Positions 25,858 through 34,583 of a stretch of 64,000 bases of DNA are shown piece by piece (positions within the stretch are counted from its first letter, which is position 1; every line of letters begins with the position of its first letter). The translations under genes and the position numbers were made by a program. The notes beneath the pieces were generated by a model. That model did not search any database, was not told the origin of the DNA, and saw only the letters and a list, made by a program, of their open reading frames with translations. Source of the DNA: an uncultured Hungatella sp. Lineage in GTDB: Bacteria; Bacillota; Clostridia; Lachnospirales; Lachnospiraceae. The stretch lies in NCBI GenBank assembly GCA_947089145.1, contig CAMUJH010000011.1, positions 20,655 to 84,654 on the forward strand, written 5' to 3'.

Positions 25858-26514
25858 TTATTCATTGTTTTTGCGTATGGCTTCCAAATAGTTATAAAAT
25901 GTATACTTGGATATCCCCAGCACTTCGCAGACCTTCTCCCCGGATTTCGAAATCAGAAACGCTCCCTTTTTATCCAGGAATTCCAGCAGCTGCATCTTAT
26001 TTTCCTTATTCATCTCACCTGGCTGCCTTCCTACAAACTGAATTCCCTTCTGAAGCAGATCCTCCAGCAGATCATGCACGTTATCTACAAAAATCTCTTC
26101 CGTCTGTTCTTCACTTTCTCCAATATTATAGCGATTATTCTCATGAAGATAATTTTCAAACCGTATGGATTCCGTAATGTCCACATTGATGCATAGAGAG
26201 TACCGCACTTTTCCCTGGCTGTCTTTTAAATAGATAGAAGAAGACCTTAGAATCTTCCCGTCACGGGTATTGGTAAAATAATTAAATTTATCCCCGTTCT
26301 TCACGGTTCCTCGTATAACCTCCAGGCCCAGGTTGCTGCCGCAGTCTCCCACTCTCCTTCCCGTAATATGTCCGTTCCTGATATCAATAATGGTACTGTC
26401 ATAGGGCCTGGACAAATCATGAAGCACCACCTCACAATGGCTGCCGAACTGCTGCTCCAGCAAATCCAATATCTGCTTTAACCACTCTTCCCCAAACTCA
26501 AACTTTTCCTCCAT
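25858..26514 (-). CDS. YheO/DauR-like PAS-HTH transcriptional regulator
   Basis: A 218-residue protein. The N-terminal YheO-type PAS domain includes FGSHCEVVLHDLSRP and GRRVGDCGSNLGL. The C-terminal helix-turn-helix ends with GEKVCEVLGISKYTFYNYLE. The start at 26514 has AAGGAG upstream. DauR of Pseudomonas, a member of this family, represses D-arginine catabolism genes. Here it heads an operon with a D-aminoacylase, so it probably senses a D-amino acid and controls the operon from the repeats at 26584-26644. Confidence 0.85.
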   Translation of the reverse strand: MEEKFEFGEEWLKQILDLLEQQFGSHCEVVLHDLSRPYDSTIIDIRNGHITGRRVGDCGSNLGLEVIRGTVKNGDKFNYFTNTRDGKILRSSSIYLKDSQGKVRYSLCINVDITESIRFENYLHENNRYNIGESEEQTEEIFVDNVHDLLEDLLQKGIQFVGRQPGEMNKENKMQLLEFLDKKGAFLISKSGEKVCEVLGISKYTFYNYLEAIRKNNE

Positions 26515-26554
26515 AATATCTCCTTGCATGCCTTTGTTATTCTTTTGTATCTCT

Positions 26555-26583
26555 ATAATACCAAAAAATTTGTTTGTTGTAAA
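26555..26583 (-). promoter_or_regulatory. Promoter of the D-amino-acid operon
   Basis: On the minus strand TTTACA (26578-26583) and TATTAT (26555-26560) are 17 bases apart, predicting a start near 26548. The perfect direct repeats begin one base upstream of the -35. Confidence 0.7.
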
Positions 26584-26644
26584 TAACTTTTTGTTAGATT
26601 TTTTCGTATTTTCTCCATTTTTCATAACTTTTTGTTAGATTTTT
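26584..26644. promoter_or_regulatory. Two 20-bp perfect direct repeats just upstream of the -35 box
   Basis: Identical 20-base units at 26584-26603 and 26625-26644, 41 bp apart (about four helical turns). The shared core on the plus strand includes TTTTTGTTAGAT. Placement suggests an activator or auto-regulator binding site for the YheO-like protein. Confidence 0.6.
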
Positions 26645-26747
26645 CCTTTTAATTATTATTTTTGTTCTTTCCTCCTTTCTGATGCACCGAGGCGCTTCCG
26701 TCTTCCTGTTCATGTGCGCCCTGATATTCCCCATGGCCCCTTATGAC

Positions 26748-26787
26748 GCCGCCCTGAATGGGGCTGCCCTTGCGCCTTCAGGGCGGC
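26748..26787. other. Strong hairpin in the gap upstream of the D-amino-acid operon
   Basis: An 11-bp perfect stem (26748-26758 / 26777-26787) with an 18-base loop. T-runs after it are short on both strands, so it could be a weak terminator. The rest of 26645-26909 shows no gene. Confidence 0.45.
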
Positions 26788-26909
26788 ATCTTTCATGGGA
26801 ATCCCTTCAAAGATCTGCCTTCACGCCCAAATGCAAAAAATTATCTCCGTGCAAAACAAAAAATGGCACCTGCCCCGGAAACTTCTTCCGCAGCAAATGC
26901 CACTCTCCC

Positions 26910-27050
26910 CTAACACCGGCAAAACAAATGATATCCCAGCGTCAGCAATCCGATAATAAAGATCAATAATGCCAATGTTGTAGGAATCAGCACCTTAACG
27001 GCCATTCCCACGCCGATGCAGAAAAGCATCAGGCCGCACAGTCGTCTCAT
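26910..27050 (-). CDS. Small hydrophobic membrane protein
   Basis: A 46-residue gene found by reading the reverse strand. It begins MRRLCGLMLFCIGVGMAVKV and is followed by a second hydrophobic stretch, then ends YHLFCRC. Two short membrane segments are likely. It follows the gerW gene by 58 bases in the same direction and may be part of that operon. No function is known. Confidence 0.55.
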   Translation of the reverse strand: MRRLCGLMLFCIGVGMAVKVLIPTTLALLIFIIGLLTLGYHLFCRC

Positions 27051-27108
27051 AGAAATCCCTGCCTTTGTGTACTTGCCTATATTTTATCCTATGCGGCCCC
27101 GCTTGTCC

Positions 27109-27540
27109 CTATGCAGGTTCTCTCTCCCCTTCCGCCATTTCCTTAGCCGTTTTCACTGCCTCCTCTGAAAACTCCTGGCCCACATTTACCTTTCCCCCTG
27201 TAAACCGGTTCACAAGATCCGGCACCATGTCAAGCATCTTATTAACCGTATTCTGGTTCTTAATATTGACCAGGCGGGTACTGCCGTTCTGAATCACCAG
27301 GATCGCGCTGGGACTCAGCTTTGCGCTCATGCCTCCGGCTCCCTTATTCTTGGCATTCTCCGCAAAGGTGCCTGCGGCCATGCCGCAGGTAACGTCCATC
27401 AGCGGAAGGATAATGGCATCGTCCACGCGGACCGCATCCCCCACCACGGTCTTTGTGGCCACCAGATGATCCATCCCCTGAAACAGCGCTTCCACTGCTG
27501 ACGAAAATCCGCTCTGACCTCCTGTCTTAATCTCTGCCAT
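27109..27540 (-). CDS. gerW: GerW-family sporulation protein
   Basis: A 143-residue protein (YtfJ/GerW family) with a good GGAGG site. The central glycine/alanine-rich segment (CGMAAGTFAENAKNKGAGGM) and AILVIQNGSTRLVNIK are characteristic. In Bacillus GerW is made in the developing spore and is needed for normal germination with some germinants. It lies directly after a DUF2953 gene, the same pairing as ytfI-ytfJ. It supports a spore-forming host. Confidence 0.9.
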   Translation of the reverse strand: MAEIKTGGQSGFSSAVEALFQGMDHLVATKTVVGDAVRVDDAIILPLMDVTCGMAAGTFAENAKNKGAGGMSAKLSPSAILVIQNGSTRLVNIKNQNTVNKMLDMVPDLVNRFTGGKVNVGQEFSEEAVKTAKEMAEGEREPA

Positions 27541-27542
27541 GT

Positions 27543-28598
27543 TTATTTTCCTCCATTCTTAAGCAGGCTCCATGCCAGCCTTCTGAAATTTTTATTTAAT
27601 AAAACCCTCAGGCAGCGGGCGGCGATAACTCCTGCCTGAACCCGGCCCCTCAGGCTGACTCCCATCTCCAAAACGCTTCTGTCAAATACGGGAATGATCT
27701 CAAGGCTGTCACCGTACCAAGCGTAGGCCACGCTAAAGGCCTGAAGCGCTTTTCCTGTAGCTGCCGGATCATCAAACCCAAAGACCGCCCTCCCCCGGAT
27801 CTTTCTGGGAAGAATATGGCGGATAATCCCTTTTATCTGGCCGATAATTATCTTGATGGTCTTTTGGTTCCTTTCATCGTTCCAAAATAAAACGGCTTTT
27901 TCCTTATAACCTTTAAGTCTGCTCCAGCTGTTCGTCGCGGATTCCTTCAGCCTTGCCATGGTTTCCCTCAGTCCCGGGCCGGCACTGCCAGCCTCTCTCT
28001 TTTCGGCTTTTCCCCTGCGCCCCTTCTTCCTTTTTCTGTCTCTGCGCCGCTTTTTCTGTTCATAGTCGCCGGGGTCTTTCTCTTCCTCATGGATATCAGT
28101 CCCTGCCCCGCTGTCTTCCCCCTGGTATTCTTCCCGGCTCCCCTCTTCCTTTGCATTAAGGCGGTTGTCCTCCTGCCCTGGCGCTGTGCCGCCGTTTTCC
28201 GGCCCCTGGGGTTCTGTCTCCCATCCGTCTTCCGCCGTTTCCACAAAGTCTACTGACAGCCCGTCTTCCGCTATCTCTCCCGCTTTCCGGGCATCCTCCC
28301 GCAATTCGTCCTTTACATCCTCCAGCGCCTCCCCTGCCCCTTCTGTCTTATGAAATACCCGCTTCCCCAGCACTTTTACAGCCATGTCAAGCCCGTCCTC
28401 ATATGTAACCCTCAGCGACAGGGCATGCAGCAGCCAGGTAACCTTTATGTTCCCCTGCACCCTGCCATGGTAAGAGCCCGACAGGCCGTATCTGACAGGC
28501 ACAAAAAGCACCAAAAGAAGGATCGCAAGTACCAGCCCCAGAAGCGCCAGTATTACAATCCCTATGATCTTCAGTATCATCAATAGAATCGGAAGCAT
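27543..28598 (-). CDS. DUF2953-family membrane protein (YtfI-like)
   Basis: A 351-residue protein. An N-terminal membrane helix (ILKIIGIVILALLGLVLAIL) is followed by a conserved domain (LFVPVRYGLSGSYHG). A long charged Glu/Lys/Arg-rich middle part of about 130 residues comes next, then a C-terminal conserved part. The chosen start lies four bases after the upstream stop codon. It is next to gerW, as in Bacillus. Function unknown, probably sporulation-related. Confidence 0.8.
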   Translation of the reverse strand: MLPILLMILKIIGIVILALLGLVLAILLLVLFVPVRYGLSGSYHGRVQGNIKVTWLLHALSLRVTYEDGLDMAVKVLGKRVFHKTEGAGEALEDVKDELREDARKAGEIAEDGLSVDFVETAEDGWETEPQGPENGGTAPGQEDNRLNAKEEGSREEYQGEDSGAGTDIHEEEKDPGDYEQKKRRRDRKRKKGRRGKAEKREAGSAGPGLRETMARLKESATNSWSRLKGYKEKAVLFWNDERNQKTIKIIIGQIKGIIRHILPRKIRGRAVFGFDDPAATGKALQAFSVAYAWYGDSLEIIPVFDRSVLEMGVSLRGRVQAGVIAARCLRVLLNKNFRRLAWSLLKNGGK

Positions 28599-28602
28599 CT
28601 GA

Positions 28603-28926
28603 TCACACCCTACTGCCCCTTTCCGCCAGAAATTCATCAAGGCAGAATCTGCCTGTCAGCTTATACATTTCGCTTACAATCGTCCCTGCAAGAGTTAAAG
28701 CCTCCTGGTATCCTAAAGCGATGCCAAGGATACGAAACTCCTTTTCCCTGTATTCTCTCAGCAAAAGCATATAGCCGGGATAAATGTCAAGGATATTATT
28801 CCCGTTTGAAGGGGGAGTAATCACATAAACCCCAGGACGGTACGTTTTTTCCCGTATGCTCCTGATAATGGAAGCCCGGTGCCGTTTCGCTTTCTCTCCT
28901 ACATACAGATGCCTATACCAAAACAT
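28603..28926 (-). CDS. Conserved-looking hypothetical protein
   Basis: A 107-residue protein with basic N-terminus MFWYRHLYVGEKAKRHR, a central GVYVITPPSNGNNILDIYP and the end FCLDEFLAERGSRV. No membrane segment or enzyme motif stands out. AGAGGT precedes the ATG at normal distance. It lies between an unknown gene and the DUF2953 gene with short gaps, so it is probably co-transcribed. Not recognised. Confidence 0.6.
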   Translation of the reverse strand: MFWYRHLYVGEKAKRHRASIIRSIREKTYRPGVYVITPPSNGNNILDIYPGYMLLLREYREKEFRILGIALGYQEALTLAGTIVSEMYKLTGRFCLDEFLAERGSRV

Positions 28927-28943
28927 GCGCTATTTACCTCTGC

Positions 28944-30224
28944 TTAAGTTAACTCATTCTCCAGCAGTTCCATGGATGCCTCCCGCTCCGCAGCGTCCGT
29001 GCAGCTTTCCAGGCTGGTGCAGATGTACTCCTCCACTTCCCGGCTGTCCCTAAACACAATGGGAAGGCTGGAAATCACTTTGGCCATAACGGCGCGAACC
29101 ACGGCTTTCTGCATGCCTGTAAACAGGCCCTCCAGCTCTTCACACAGCTTTTCGCCCTCCCTATTAAGCCACTGTCTGTCCGCCTCCTGATGGCAGGCCT
29201 CTCTCGCCTCCGCAGGCATAAAAAGGCTTCCTGACACCAGCCTGTCCACCTGATCCAGAATCGGGTCCTTCTCTGCGCCTGCCGCCATGACCAGATCAAT
29301 TACAGATTCCTGGATTCCCTCCATTTCCCGGGGGATCTCGTTGGTGCCCAGAAGTTCCCCATCCCCCGCCTGCAAGGCGTCCAGAATATTTTCCGTACAG
29401 CTCCTGAATTTCATGTCTTCCACGGCGTCCGTGACTTTTTCCCTGTCCGTCAGGAACAGGACATAGAGGTCATTGGCCATCTGCTGTACTGAGACGTAGT
29501 AATCCATCTTTGCAGACAAAAGCCTGGTTCCCTCTCCCAGGGCATTTGCGCACCTGTCAAAATCCTCCCGCTCCAGATTCCGGTATTGTGCCTGGCAGAG
29601 ACATTCCAGCTGTTTATACAGCTCTCTCTCCTCTTCCATGCCCTGGGGCAGTTTCAGCATAACCGAGCTTTTCAGCATGTGCAGGTAGTCCTCAACATTT
29701 TCCCTGTTAAGGCCTCCGTAAGAAGAAAGCCGTTCCATGACCATGCTGTAAAACTTTTTCCTGGTAAACCGTACGGGCAGCTGCGCCGTGATGTCTCTCA
29801 GCCTGCCGTTTCTCTCAGCCGGGCTTTCCATGGAAGCCATAGACTCCACCAGCAAAGACGCCAGCTCTCTTGGGGTATGCCTGGACGGCTTCCCCGCAGC
29901 AAACCGCCTTTCCACCCGGTTCAGCACATACTCGTATATCTGAAAACAGTCGGAAAATGCCGTCAGAATCTCCACCCTGCCGATAATCCTGTCCCGCAGG
30001 CCCTTCAGCCGCTCAAAGGCCTCTTTGGCCCCGTCCTCCTGGCTTTCTTCCAAAAATCTTCTCATAATCTGCGTCAATTCTTCGCCGAATGCCTTATCTT
30101 CCCCGGATACCCATGTCACATTGTCCAGGGATTCCTCATAGTAAAGCCACAGCTGCAGCACCAGCCTGGCAAAACAGTACCGGTATGACGCCCATATCCG
30201 TTTCTTTCTCGTTCTGCTTTCCAA
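28944..30224 (-). CDS. Hypothetical protein, mostly helical
   Basis: A 426-residue, charged, probably all-helical soluble protein rich in Arg, Glu and Leu. It starts with TTG after GGGGG. It begins MESRTRKKRIWASYRYCFAR and has no signal peptide, membrane helix or catalytic motif that I recognise. It lies between cinA and small hypothetical genes in the gerW group. Function unknown. Confidence 0.65.
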   Translation of the reverse strand: MESRTRKKRIWASYRYCFARLVLQLWLYYEESLDNVTWVSGEDKAFGEELTQIMRRFLEESQEDGAKEAFERLKGLRDRIIGRVEILTAFSDCFQIYEYVLNRVERRFAAGKPSRHTPRELASLLVESMASMESPAERNGRLRDITAQLPVRFTRKKFYSMVMERLSSYGGLNRENVEDYLHMLKSSVMLKLPQGMEEERELYKQLECLCQAQYRNLEREDFDRCANALGEGTRLLSAKMDYYVSVQQMANDLYVLFLTDREKVTDAVEDMKFRSCTENILDALQAGDGELLGTNEIPREMEGIQESVIDLVMAAGAEKDPILDQVDRLVSGSLFMPAEAREACHQEADRQWLNREGEKLCEELEGLFTGMQKAVVRAVMAKVISSLPIVFRDSREVEEYICTSLESCTDAAEREASMELLENELT

Positions 30225-30251
30225 ATCCGTCCCCCTTTAAGATTGTGAAGA

Positions 30252-31499
30252 TTACTCACAATTCTCTAAAATCGTCCGCCGCACAAGATCCAGCGCCCGC
30301 ACCACTGCATACTCCCTCACTTTGCTTCGGTTTCCCTTAAACTGGTATTTCTCGACTGTCACATTGTCCTTAAAGCAACAGGCCATGTACACCAGTCCCA
30401 CCGGCTTTTCCTCCGTCCCGCCGTCAGGCCCTGCGATGCCGGTAACCGACACGCACACGTCGGAATCCGTGGCAAACGCGCCGCCGATGGCCATCTCCCT
30501 GGCAGTCTCCCTGCTGACTGCCCCGTATTTCTTTAAGGTGCCTTTGCTCACATCCAGATGTTTCCTCTTGGCCTTGTTGGAGTATGTGACAAATCCCTCT
30601 TTAAATACATCTGACGCCCCGGCCACATTGACAATGCGCCCGGCTATCAGCCCGCCTGTACAGGACTCCGCCGTAGCCACGGTCAGCTCATGCTTCTTTA
30701 ACAGCCTGACCACAGCCATCTCCAGGGTTTCCTCCTCCCTTATGGAGTACACTGCCCGGCCCAGCCGCTTCTTAATCTCCTTTACCACCGGCTTAAGAAG
30801 CCTTTCCGCAGCCTCGTCGTCCGGCGCGGCTGCGGTCACCCGCACATGAACCTCCCCGGTCTTGGCGTATGTGGCGATGGTGGGATTGGTCTGGCTGTCA
30901 ATCAGATCCAAAAGCTTATCCTCCACCTGGCTCTCGCCCATGCCGCAGACTTTCACCATTCTGGACACAAGAAATTCCGGCCTGAGCTTTCTAAGATACG
31001 GCTCTACCTGGCCGTTAAACAGCGGTATCATCTCACCTGGCGGCCCCGGAAGAAGAATAAGCCGTTTCCCGTCTTTTTCCATTATCAGCCCGGGGGCCGT
31101 CCCGTTGTCATTATCCAGCACCAGGGCGCCCTCTGGAACTATGGCCTGCTTCCAGTTATTTTCCGGAATCTCTTTATAAATGCTGTTCTTAAAAAATTCC
31201 TGAATCCGCTCCCTGGTATGATTGTCCTCCACAAGCCGGCATCCCAGGGCCTCTGCACACGTTTCTTTGGTCAGGTCATCCTCCGTAGGCCCCAGGCCCC
31301 CTGTAAGGATTACCAGATCCGAGCGCCCCGCTGCCGTGTCCACCGCCTCCTTAAGCCGCTGCCTGTTATCTCCCACCACAGTCTGGTTATACATGGACAG
31401 CCCTAAAAGCGCACACTTTTCAGCCAGAAACTGGGCGTTGGTGTTTACAATATTCCCAAGGAGAAGCTCTGTCCCCACACTGATCAGTTCCACTACCAT
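30252..31499 (-). CDS. cinA: CinA family protein (competence/damage-inducible; nicotinamide-nucleotide amidohydrolase)
   Basis: A 415-residue protein with two domains. The N-terminal molybdopterin-binding-like part includes ISVGTELLLG and LTGGLGPTEDDLT. The C-terminal PncC part includes ATAESCTGGLIAGRI and SVTGIAGPDGGT. The family deamidates nicotinamide mononucleotide and cleaves related pyrophosphates. The order rimO-pgsA-cinA is a common Firmicute arrangement. Confidence 0.93.
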   Translation of the reverse strand: MVVELISVGTELLLGNIVNTNAQFLAEKCALLGLSMYNQTVVGDNRQRLKEAVDTAAGRSDLVILTGGLGPTEDDLTKETCAEALGCRLVEDNHTRERIQEFFKNSIYKEIPENNWKQAIVPEGALVLDNDNGTAPGLIMEKDGKRLILLPGPPGEMIPLFNGQVEPYLRKLRPEFLVSRMVKVCGMGESQVEDKLLDLIDSQTNPTIATYAKTGEVHVRVTAAAPDDEAAERLLKPVVKEIKKRLGRAVYSIREEETLEMAVVRLLKKHELTVATAESCTGGLIAGRIVNVAGASDVFKEGFVTYSNKAKRKHLDVSKGTLKKYGAVSRETAREMAIGGAFATDSDVCVSVTGIAGPDGGTEEKPVGLVYMACCFKDNVTVEKYQFKGNRSKVREYAVVRALDLVRRTILENCE

Positions 31500-31502
31500 T
31501 CT

Positions 31503-32048
31503 TTACATACTCCCTTCTGTCAAAACCCTGTGGTTTTTTCTGATGTAATCAACCAGGGAAATCACGGTCAAAGCCACTGCGATCCAGAGACACAGATCCG
31601 TAATCACTGACAGCGCCTGGATCTTCACAATAAGCAGAACCACTGCAATCATCTGAAATGTTGTCTTAAATTTCCCCCAGTAGCTGGCCGCTATGACCAC
31701 TCCATTGTCCGAGGCCACCAGCCTGAAGCCGCTGATAATAAACTCCCGGCTGATAATCACGATTACCATCCACGCCGGTATCTCCCCCAGCTCGATGAGG
31801 CAGATCAGGGCGGAGCACACTAAAAGCTTGTCTGCAAGAGGGTCCATAAATTTCCCGAAATTCGTAACCAGGTTATATTTTCTGGCTATCTTCCCGTCCA
31901 GCATGTCCGTCAGGCTGGCGATTATAAAAATCCCGGCCGCCCCGTACCGCAGCGTCATGTTTTCTCCCTGCTGCCACAAGAGGGCCGCCACAAAAAACGG
32001 AATTAAAAGCACCCGCAGCACTGTCAGTTTATTTGGCAGATTCATCAT
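31503..32048 (-). CDS. pgsA: CDP-diacylglycerol-glycerol-3-phosphate 3-phosphatidyltransferase
   Basis: A 181-residue membrane enzyme. The CDP-alcohol phosphotransferase motif is visible as ...SLTDMLDGKIARKYNLVTNFGKFMDPLADK, with its conserved Asp residues. It makes phosphatidylglycerol phosphate in the membrane. The gene overlaps the end of rimO by 20 bases and is four bases from cinA, so the three are translationally linked. Confidence 0.93.
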   Translation of the reverse strand: MMNLPNKLTVLRVLLIPFFVAALLWQQGENMTLRYGAAGIFIIASLTDMLDGKIARKYNLVTNFGKFMDPLADKLLVCSALICLIELGEIPAWMVIVIISREFIISGFRLVASDNGVVIAASYWGKFKTTFQMIAVVLLIVKIQALSVITDLCLWIAVALTVISLVDYIRKNHRVLTEGSM

Positions 32049-33366
32049 ATATCTCTCCTATCAAATCATATTCCAGGGCTCCTGTCACCTGAACCCGGAC
32101 AAAATCACCGGACAAAAGCTCTTCCTGCGTGTTTACAAAAACCAGGCCGTCTACTCCCGGAGCATCCATATACGTGCGGCCCACATACGCATTTTCGCCG
32201 GCCACCTTTCCCTCTATCATGACTTCCAGGACCCGGCCTGTCATGGACTCTGACTTTTCCAGGGAAATGTCCTGCTGCAGTTCCATGATCTCGTCCCGCC
32301 GCTGCTCCTTCACCTGATCCTCCACCTGATCTTCGAATTCGGCGGCAGGAGTGTCCTCCTCCTGGGAATAGGCAAATACCCCAAGACGTTCAAACTCCAT
32401 CTCATTGACAAACTCCATCAGTATCTCATGGTCTTCCTGGGTTTCTCCCGGGAACCCGGAAATAAGGGTGGTTCTCAGGGCAATGTCCGGGATCTCTCTC
32501 CGCAGCATTCCGATAATGGCTTTCAGCTGCCTCTGGTCAGTCCGCCGCCCCATGCGCTTTAAGATCCTGTCACTGGCGTGCTGGATGGGGATATCCAGAT
32601 ACTTGCACACCTTTTCCTCCGTCTTAATGGCCTCCACAAGTTCCGGCGTTATTTCCTCCGGGTAACAGTACAGAATCCTGATCCACTGAATCCCCGGAAT
32701 GAGGCACAGCTGGCGAATCAGTCTGGGCAGCGCCTTCTCCCCGTACAGATCCGTGCCGTAAACCGTAGTTTCCTGGGCCACCAGGATCAGCTCCTTTACC
32801 CCTGCCTTTGCAAGTTCTTTGGCCTCCTGGACAAGTTCCTCTAAGGGAACGCTTCGGTAATGTCCCCGGACCTTTGGAATCACACAGTATGTGCAGTGTT
32901 TGTCACATCCCTCCGCAATCTTCAAAAACCCATAGTGGCCTCCGGTTGTTATGATTCTGGAAGCGTTTACCTTAGGCAGACGGTTTACGTCCATAAAGCG
33001 CATTTCCTTTTTACCCTCCAGCGCCGCCCGGATCACCTGGGCAATCTCATCATAGGAAGCCGTTCCCACACAGCCGTCCACCTCGGGAATCTCCTTCCTG
33101 ATCTCCGCCGCATATCTCTGGGCCAGGCAGCCTGCCACAATAAGGGCTCTGCACCTTCCCGACTCCTTAAGCTTTGCCATCTCCAGAATCGTATTAATGC
33201 TCTCCTCCTTGGCATCGCCGATAAAACAGCAGGTATTGATGACAATGATGTCAGCCTCCGCCTCATCGTCGGTAAACCGGTACCCCTCTGCCCTTAAAAG
33301 TCCCAGCATCTTCTCCGTATCCACCAGGTTTTTATCGCATCCAAGGGAAATACAAAGTATATTCAT
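32029..33366 (-). CDS. rimO: Ribosomal protein S12 methylthiotransferase
   Basis: A 445-residue radical-SAM methylthiotransferase. The N-terminal Cys residues are in SLGCDKNL, NTCCFIGDA and VAGCLAQRY. The radical-SAM CxxxCxxC is in GCDKHCTYCVIP. A TRAM domain closes the protein. It modifies an aspartate of ribosomal protein S12. The gene has an AAGGAG site and is separated from rpoZ by a terminator. Confidence 0.94.
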   Translation of the reverse strand: MNILCISLGCDKNLVDTEKMLGLLRAEGYRFTDDEAEADIIVINTCCFIGDAKEESINTILEMAKLKESGRCRALIVAGCLAQRYAAEIRKEIPEVDGCVGTASYDEIAQVIRAALEGKKEMRFMDVNRLPKVNASRIITTGGHYGFLKIAEGCDKHCTYCVIPKVRGHYRSVPLEELVQEAKELAKAGVKELILVAQETTVYGTDLYGEKALPRLIRQLCLIPGIQWIRILYCYPEEITPELVEAIKTEEKVCKYLDIPIQHASDRILKRMGRRTDQRQLKAIIGMLRREIPDIALRTTLISGFPGETQEDHEILMEFVNEMEFERLGVFAYSQEEDTPAAEFEDQVEDQVKEQRRDEIMELQQDISLEKSESMTGRVLEVMIEGKVAGENAYVGRTYMDAPGVDGLVFVNTQEELLSGDFVRVQVTGALEYDLIGEIYDESAK

Positions 33367-33421
33367 CGAATCTCCTTATAACCGTAACGCAAATTTTTAA
33401 GACACTTTTGCTTGTAAGAAA

Positions 33422-33448
33422 AGCCATCTCCTTTACATCGAGACGGCT
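33422..33448 (-). terminator. Terminator after rpoZ
   Basis: A 9-bp stem (33422-33430 / 33440-33448, one G-U pair) with a T-rich tail on the minus strand. It separates yicC-gmk-rpoZ from rimO-pgsA-cinA. Confidence 0.7.
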
Positions 33449-33538
33449 CCCTTCCTAAAAAAATGTCCCGGCAAATTGGTTCAAGCCTGTCAGAAAGCAG
33501 CAAATATCCCGCCAGCTTCTCCAGGACAGACGCAAAAA

Positions 33539-33883
33539 TCATCCTTCTGTTGTCCCATCCTGCTCATCCAAAGCGTCCCCGCTGCCGTATTCTTCCACAC
33601 TATCCCCATGTTCCCCTGCACCCGGCAGAACAGGTTCCTCCTCCTCTAAGTCATCCTCGCTGATGATTTTCACCTTGGACTCGTACAGTTCCTCCACAGC
33701 CACGGAGAGAGGCTTTTTATTGTAGGCATGAGGCACCATAGGCTCCTCCCCCGCAATCAGCTGCCTGGCTCTTTTGGCAGTGGCGATGACAATGGAATAG
33801 CGGCTCTGAACCACCGGCTCCTCCCCCGGCTCCACGCCGCTGTTAACCGCATTGATCAAATCTGTGTATGACGGATGTAACAT
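33539..33883 (-). CDS. rpoZ: DNA-directed RNA polymerase omega subunit
   Basis: A 114-residue protein. SRYSIVIATAKRARQLIAGE is the omega helix core. The C-terminal 45 residues are acidic (DDLEEEEPV and further Asp/Glu), longer than in many omega proteins. It assists assembly of RNA polymerase. It follows gmk as in many Clostridia. Confidence 0.92.
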   Translation of the reverse strand: MLHPSYTDLINAVNSGVEPGEEPVVQSRYSIVIATAKRARQLIAGEEPMVPHAYNKKPLSVAVEELYESKVKIISEDDLEEEEPVLPGAGEHGDSVEEYGSGDALDEQDGTTEG

Positions 33884-33950
33884 ATCATTTCCTCGCTTTC
33901 TAAGATTAGCCTTTTATATACTTTCCAACTGTCTGCGCATCCCTGAACCA

Positions 33951-34571
33951 TTATATCTTCTTTAGCTCTGACTTCATCTGCTCAATAAAATCAAGGTTGC
34001 CGCTGACCCGCTTATGCTGCATCTGAATAAGCTGATGCATCTCCTCCACGCACTGCTCCATGTTGTCATTGATTAAAATATAGTCATAGGAAGTGATGCC
34101 TGCGGCCTCCTCCGCCGCCCGGTGCAGCCTTTTGTCTATAATCTCCAGGCTCTCCGTGCCCCGTCCCACAAGCCTGCGCTTCAGTTCGTCTGCGCTGGGG
34201 GGCATCACGAATACCAGCAAAGCCTCGGGAAATCTCTCCTTGATCTTTAGCGCGCCCTGAATCTCTATCTCCAGGACCACGTCCCGCCCGTCCGCCATCT
34301 GCTGGAACACATACTGCCTGGGAGTTCCGTAATAATTGTTGACATATTGGGCGTATTCAATCAGCTGCTCCTCCTCTATCATCTGCCGGAATTTATCCCT
34401 GCTTACGAAAAAGTATTCCCTTCCGTCTTCTTCCCCCTCCCGGGGCGCCCTGGTAGTGGCGGAGATGGACAGCGCATAGTTGTGGTGCTTCTCCAGCATG
34501 GTTTTTATCAGCGTCCCTTTTCCGGCTCCGGAAAAACCGGAAACCACGACTAAAATTCCCTGGTCACTCAT
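33951..34571 (-). CDS. gmk: Guanylate kinase
   Basis: A 206-residue enzyme. The P-loop is GFSGAGKGT near residue 14. The GMP-binding region includes SATTRAPREGEEDGREYFFV. It converts GMP to GDP using ATP. The gene begins 12 bases after yicC; the remA gene that often sits between them in Clostridia and Bacilli is absent. Confidence 0.95.
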   Translation of the reverse strand: MSDQGILVVVSGFSGAGKGTLIKTMLEKHHNYALSISATTRAPREGEEDGREYFFVSRDKFRQMIEEEQLIEYAQYVNNYYGTPRQYVFQQMADGRDVVLEIEIQGALKIKERFPEALLVFVMPPSADELKRRLVGRGTESLEIIDKRLHRAAEEAAGITSYDYILINDNMEQCVEEMHQLIQMQHKRVSGNLDFIEQMKSELKKI

Positions 34572-34583
34572 ATGTGTCAGCTC

